DNA from: Ignavibacteriota bacterium
GTDB taxonomy: Bacteria > Bacteroidota > Ignavibacteria > UBA10030 > UBA6906
Reading direction: 5' to 3'
Assembly (NCBI GenBank): GCA_003152875.1
Contig: PMBF01000065.1
Span: forward strand, 78,543-113,486
Length of the DNA: 34,944 bases
Part shown: piece by piece, positions 34,082 to 34,944 of the stretch
How the letters are laid out: each line of letters opens with the position of its first letter
How positions within the stretch are numbered: the stretch's first letter is position 1
Made by a program: the position numbers and the translations under genes
Notes under the pieces: generated by a model
What the model saw: the letters and a program-made list of their open reading frames with translations, nothing else
Database searches by the model: none
Told to the model about the DNA's origin: nothing

Positions 34082-34944
34082 GCAGCAGCCTCCCCGGTAT
34101 CGAACAACGCGTCAACAAACGCCGCGCGGTCGAAGGGCTGAAGATCGTCGAGCCCCTCGCCGACGCCGATGAATCGCACGGGAACATTCATCTCCCGGGC
34201 AATTGCCAGCACCACGCCTCCCTTGGCCGTGCCGTCAAGCTTGGTCAGGACCAGGCCGGTCACACCGACTGCAGCACCGAACTGCTTCGCCTGCTGGATG
34301 CCGTTCTGGCCTGTGGAGGCGTCAATCACCAGAAGCACCTCGTGCGGGGCCCCGGGGTGAACCTTTTCCACGACACGGCGGATTTTCCGCAGCTCTTCCA
34401 TCAGATTGACCTTCGTATGGAGCCTCCCCGCAGTGTCGATGATGACCACATCGGCTCGCTGGGACACGGCCGAACGCACCGCGTCGAACGCCACGGCCGC
34501 CGGATCGGAGCCCTTTTCCTGCCGCACCATCCTGGCGCCCGACCGCTCTGCCCAGATCTCGAGCTGCTCGTTCGCCGCAGCGCGGAACGTGTCGGAGGCT
34601 CCGATCACCACCTTCTTCCCTTTCTTCACGTACACGTGGGCGAGTTTCCCGATCGTGGTGGTCTTTCCTGCCCCGTTGACCCCGACCACCATGATGACAT
34701 GCGGGAGGGCTCCGGTAAGCTCGAAGGGATCGGTCTCTTCCTGAGGCGCACCGTTCAAGTGGGACCGAATCTCGTCTTTCAGCAGCCCCATGAGCTCGCC
34801 GGCAGACGCGTACCTGTCTTCCCGCGCGCGCTTCCTGAGCGATTCCACGATATCCACTGTGGTAGCGACCCCCACATCCGCGCCGATCAGGATCTCCTCG
34901 AGCTGCTCCAGGAAAGCATCGTCGACTTTCCCGCGTGCGGTGAC
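34078..34944 (-). CDS. ftsY: Signal recognition particle receptor FtsY (5' end outside window)
   Basis: The frame is open to the window edge, giving 288 residues; the true N-terminus is missing. The last part of the N-domain (FLEQLEEILIGADVGVATT) is followed by the SRP-type GTPase: GVNGAGKTTTIGKLAH (P-loop), DTFRAAANEQL, DTAGRLHTK and TKLDGTAKGG, ending with FIGVGEGLDDLQPFD. FtsY is the membrane-associated receptor that takes ribosome-SRP complexes to the translocon. Its stop overlaps the mutL start by four bases. The GTG at 34875 that begins one open frame is inside the N-domain and is not the start. Confidence 0.96.
   Translation of the reverse strand, partial: VTARGKVDDAFLEQLEEILIGADVGVATTVDIVESLRKRAREDRYASAGELMGLLKDEIRSHLNGAPQEETDPFELTGALPHVIMVVGVNGAGKTTTIGKLAHVYVKKGKKVVIGASDTFRAAANEQLEIWAERSGARMVRQEKGSDPAAVAFDAVRSAVSQRADVVIIDTAGRLHTKVNLMEELRKIRRVVEKVHPGAPHEVLLVIDASTGQNGIQQAKQFGAAVGVTGLVLTKLDGTAKGGVVLAIAREMNVPVRFIGVGEGLDDLQPFDRAAFVDALFDTGEAAA

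Overview
The window is GC-rich chromosomal DNA from a Gram-negative, aerobically respiring bacterium. Lnt implies an outer membrane with lipoproteins, a complete heme a/cytochrome oxidase locus implies aerobic respiration, and BshC implies bacillithiol as a thiol. BshC, subunit I+III oxidase fusion, DUF420/CtaM, a stand-alone B12 mutase subunit and a promoter resembling TTG-N20-TAnnTTTG together suggest the Bacteroidota/Ignavibacteriota side of the FCB group. That placement is an inference, not a measurement. Almost all genes lie on the minus strand. The exceptions are the 3' end of a purine nucleoside phosphorylase at the left edge and bshC in the middle.

Region 1 (361-10802, minus). In transcription order: a secreted cupredoxin-like protein, a subunit I+III oxidase fusion, a small CPICFG membrane protein, oxidase subunit II, heme A synthase (ctaA), heme O synthase (ctaB/cyoE) and a CtaM-like DUF420 protein. 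A terminator-like hairpin follows. Next come a membrane-bound SpoIIE/RsbU-type phosphatase and a CcoI/FixI-type copper ATPase. The locus therefore carries oxidase core, heme a synthesis and copper supply together. The oxidase has unusual features: no K-channel lysine in subunit I, and about 70 extra residues in the CuA domain of subunit II.

Region 2 (11060-12812, plus). bshC with its own well-formed promoter.

Region 3 (13037-22480, minus). The classic translation/RNA cluster rimP-nusA-infB-rbfA-truB-ribF-rpsO-pnp, densely packed, with a hairpin/terminator-like element in the rimP leader.

Region 4 (22556-29876, minus). DUF362 protein, EamA permease, acylphosphatase, ispF, DedA protein, PAP2 phosphatase, lnt, threonine aldolase and a hotdog thioesterase. 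Most junctions overlap by 4 to 50 bases, so this is probably one operon. The ispF-DedA-PAP2-lnt core suggests envelope and polyprenyl-lipid work.

Region 5 (30109-34944, minus). The large subunit of a B12-dependent acyl-CoA mutase whose two diagnostic residues are those of isobutyryl-CoA mutase, not methylmalonyl-CoA mutase. Upstream of it is a decayed, frameshifted copy of its own 3' end next to short tandem repeats. Then come mutL and the start-truncated ftsY at the right edge. I saw no tRNA, rRNA, CRISPR array, insertion sequence or phage gene.
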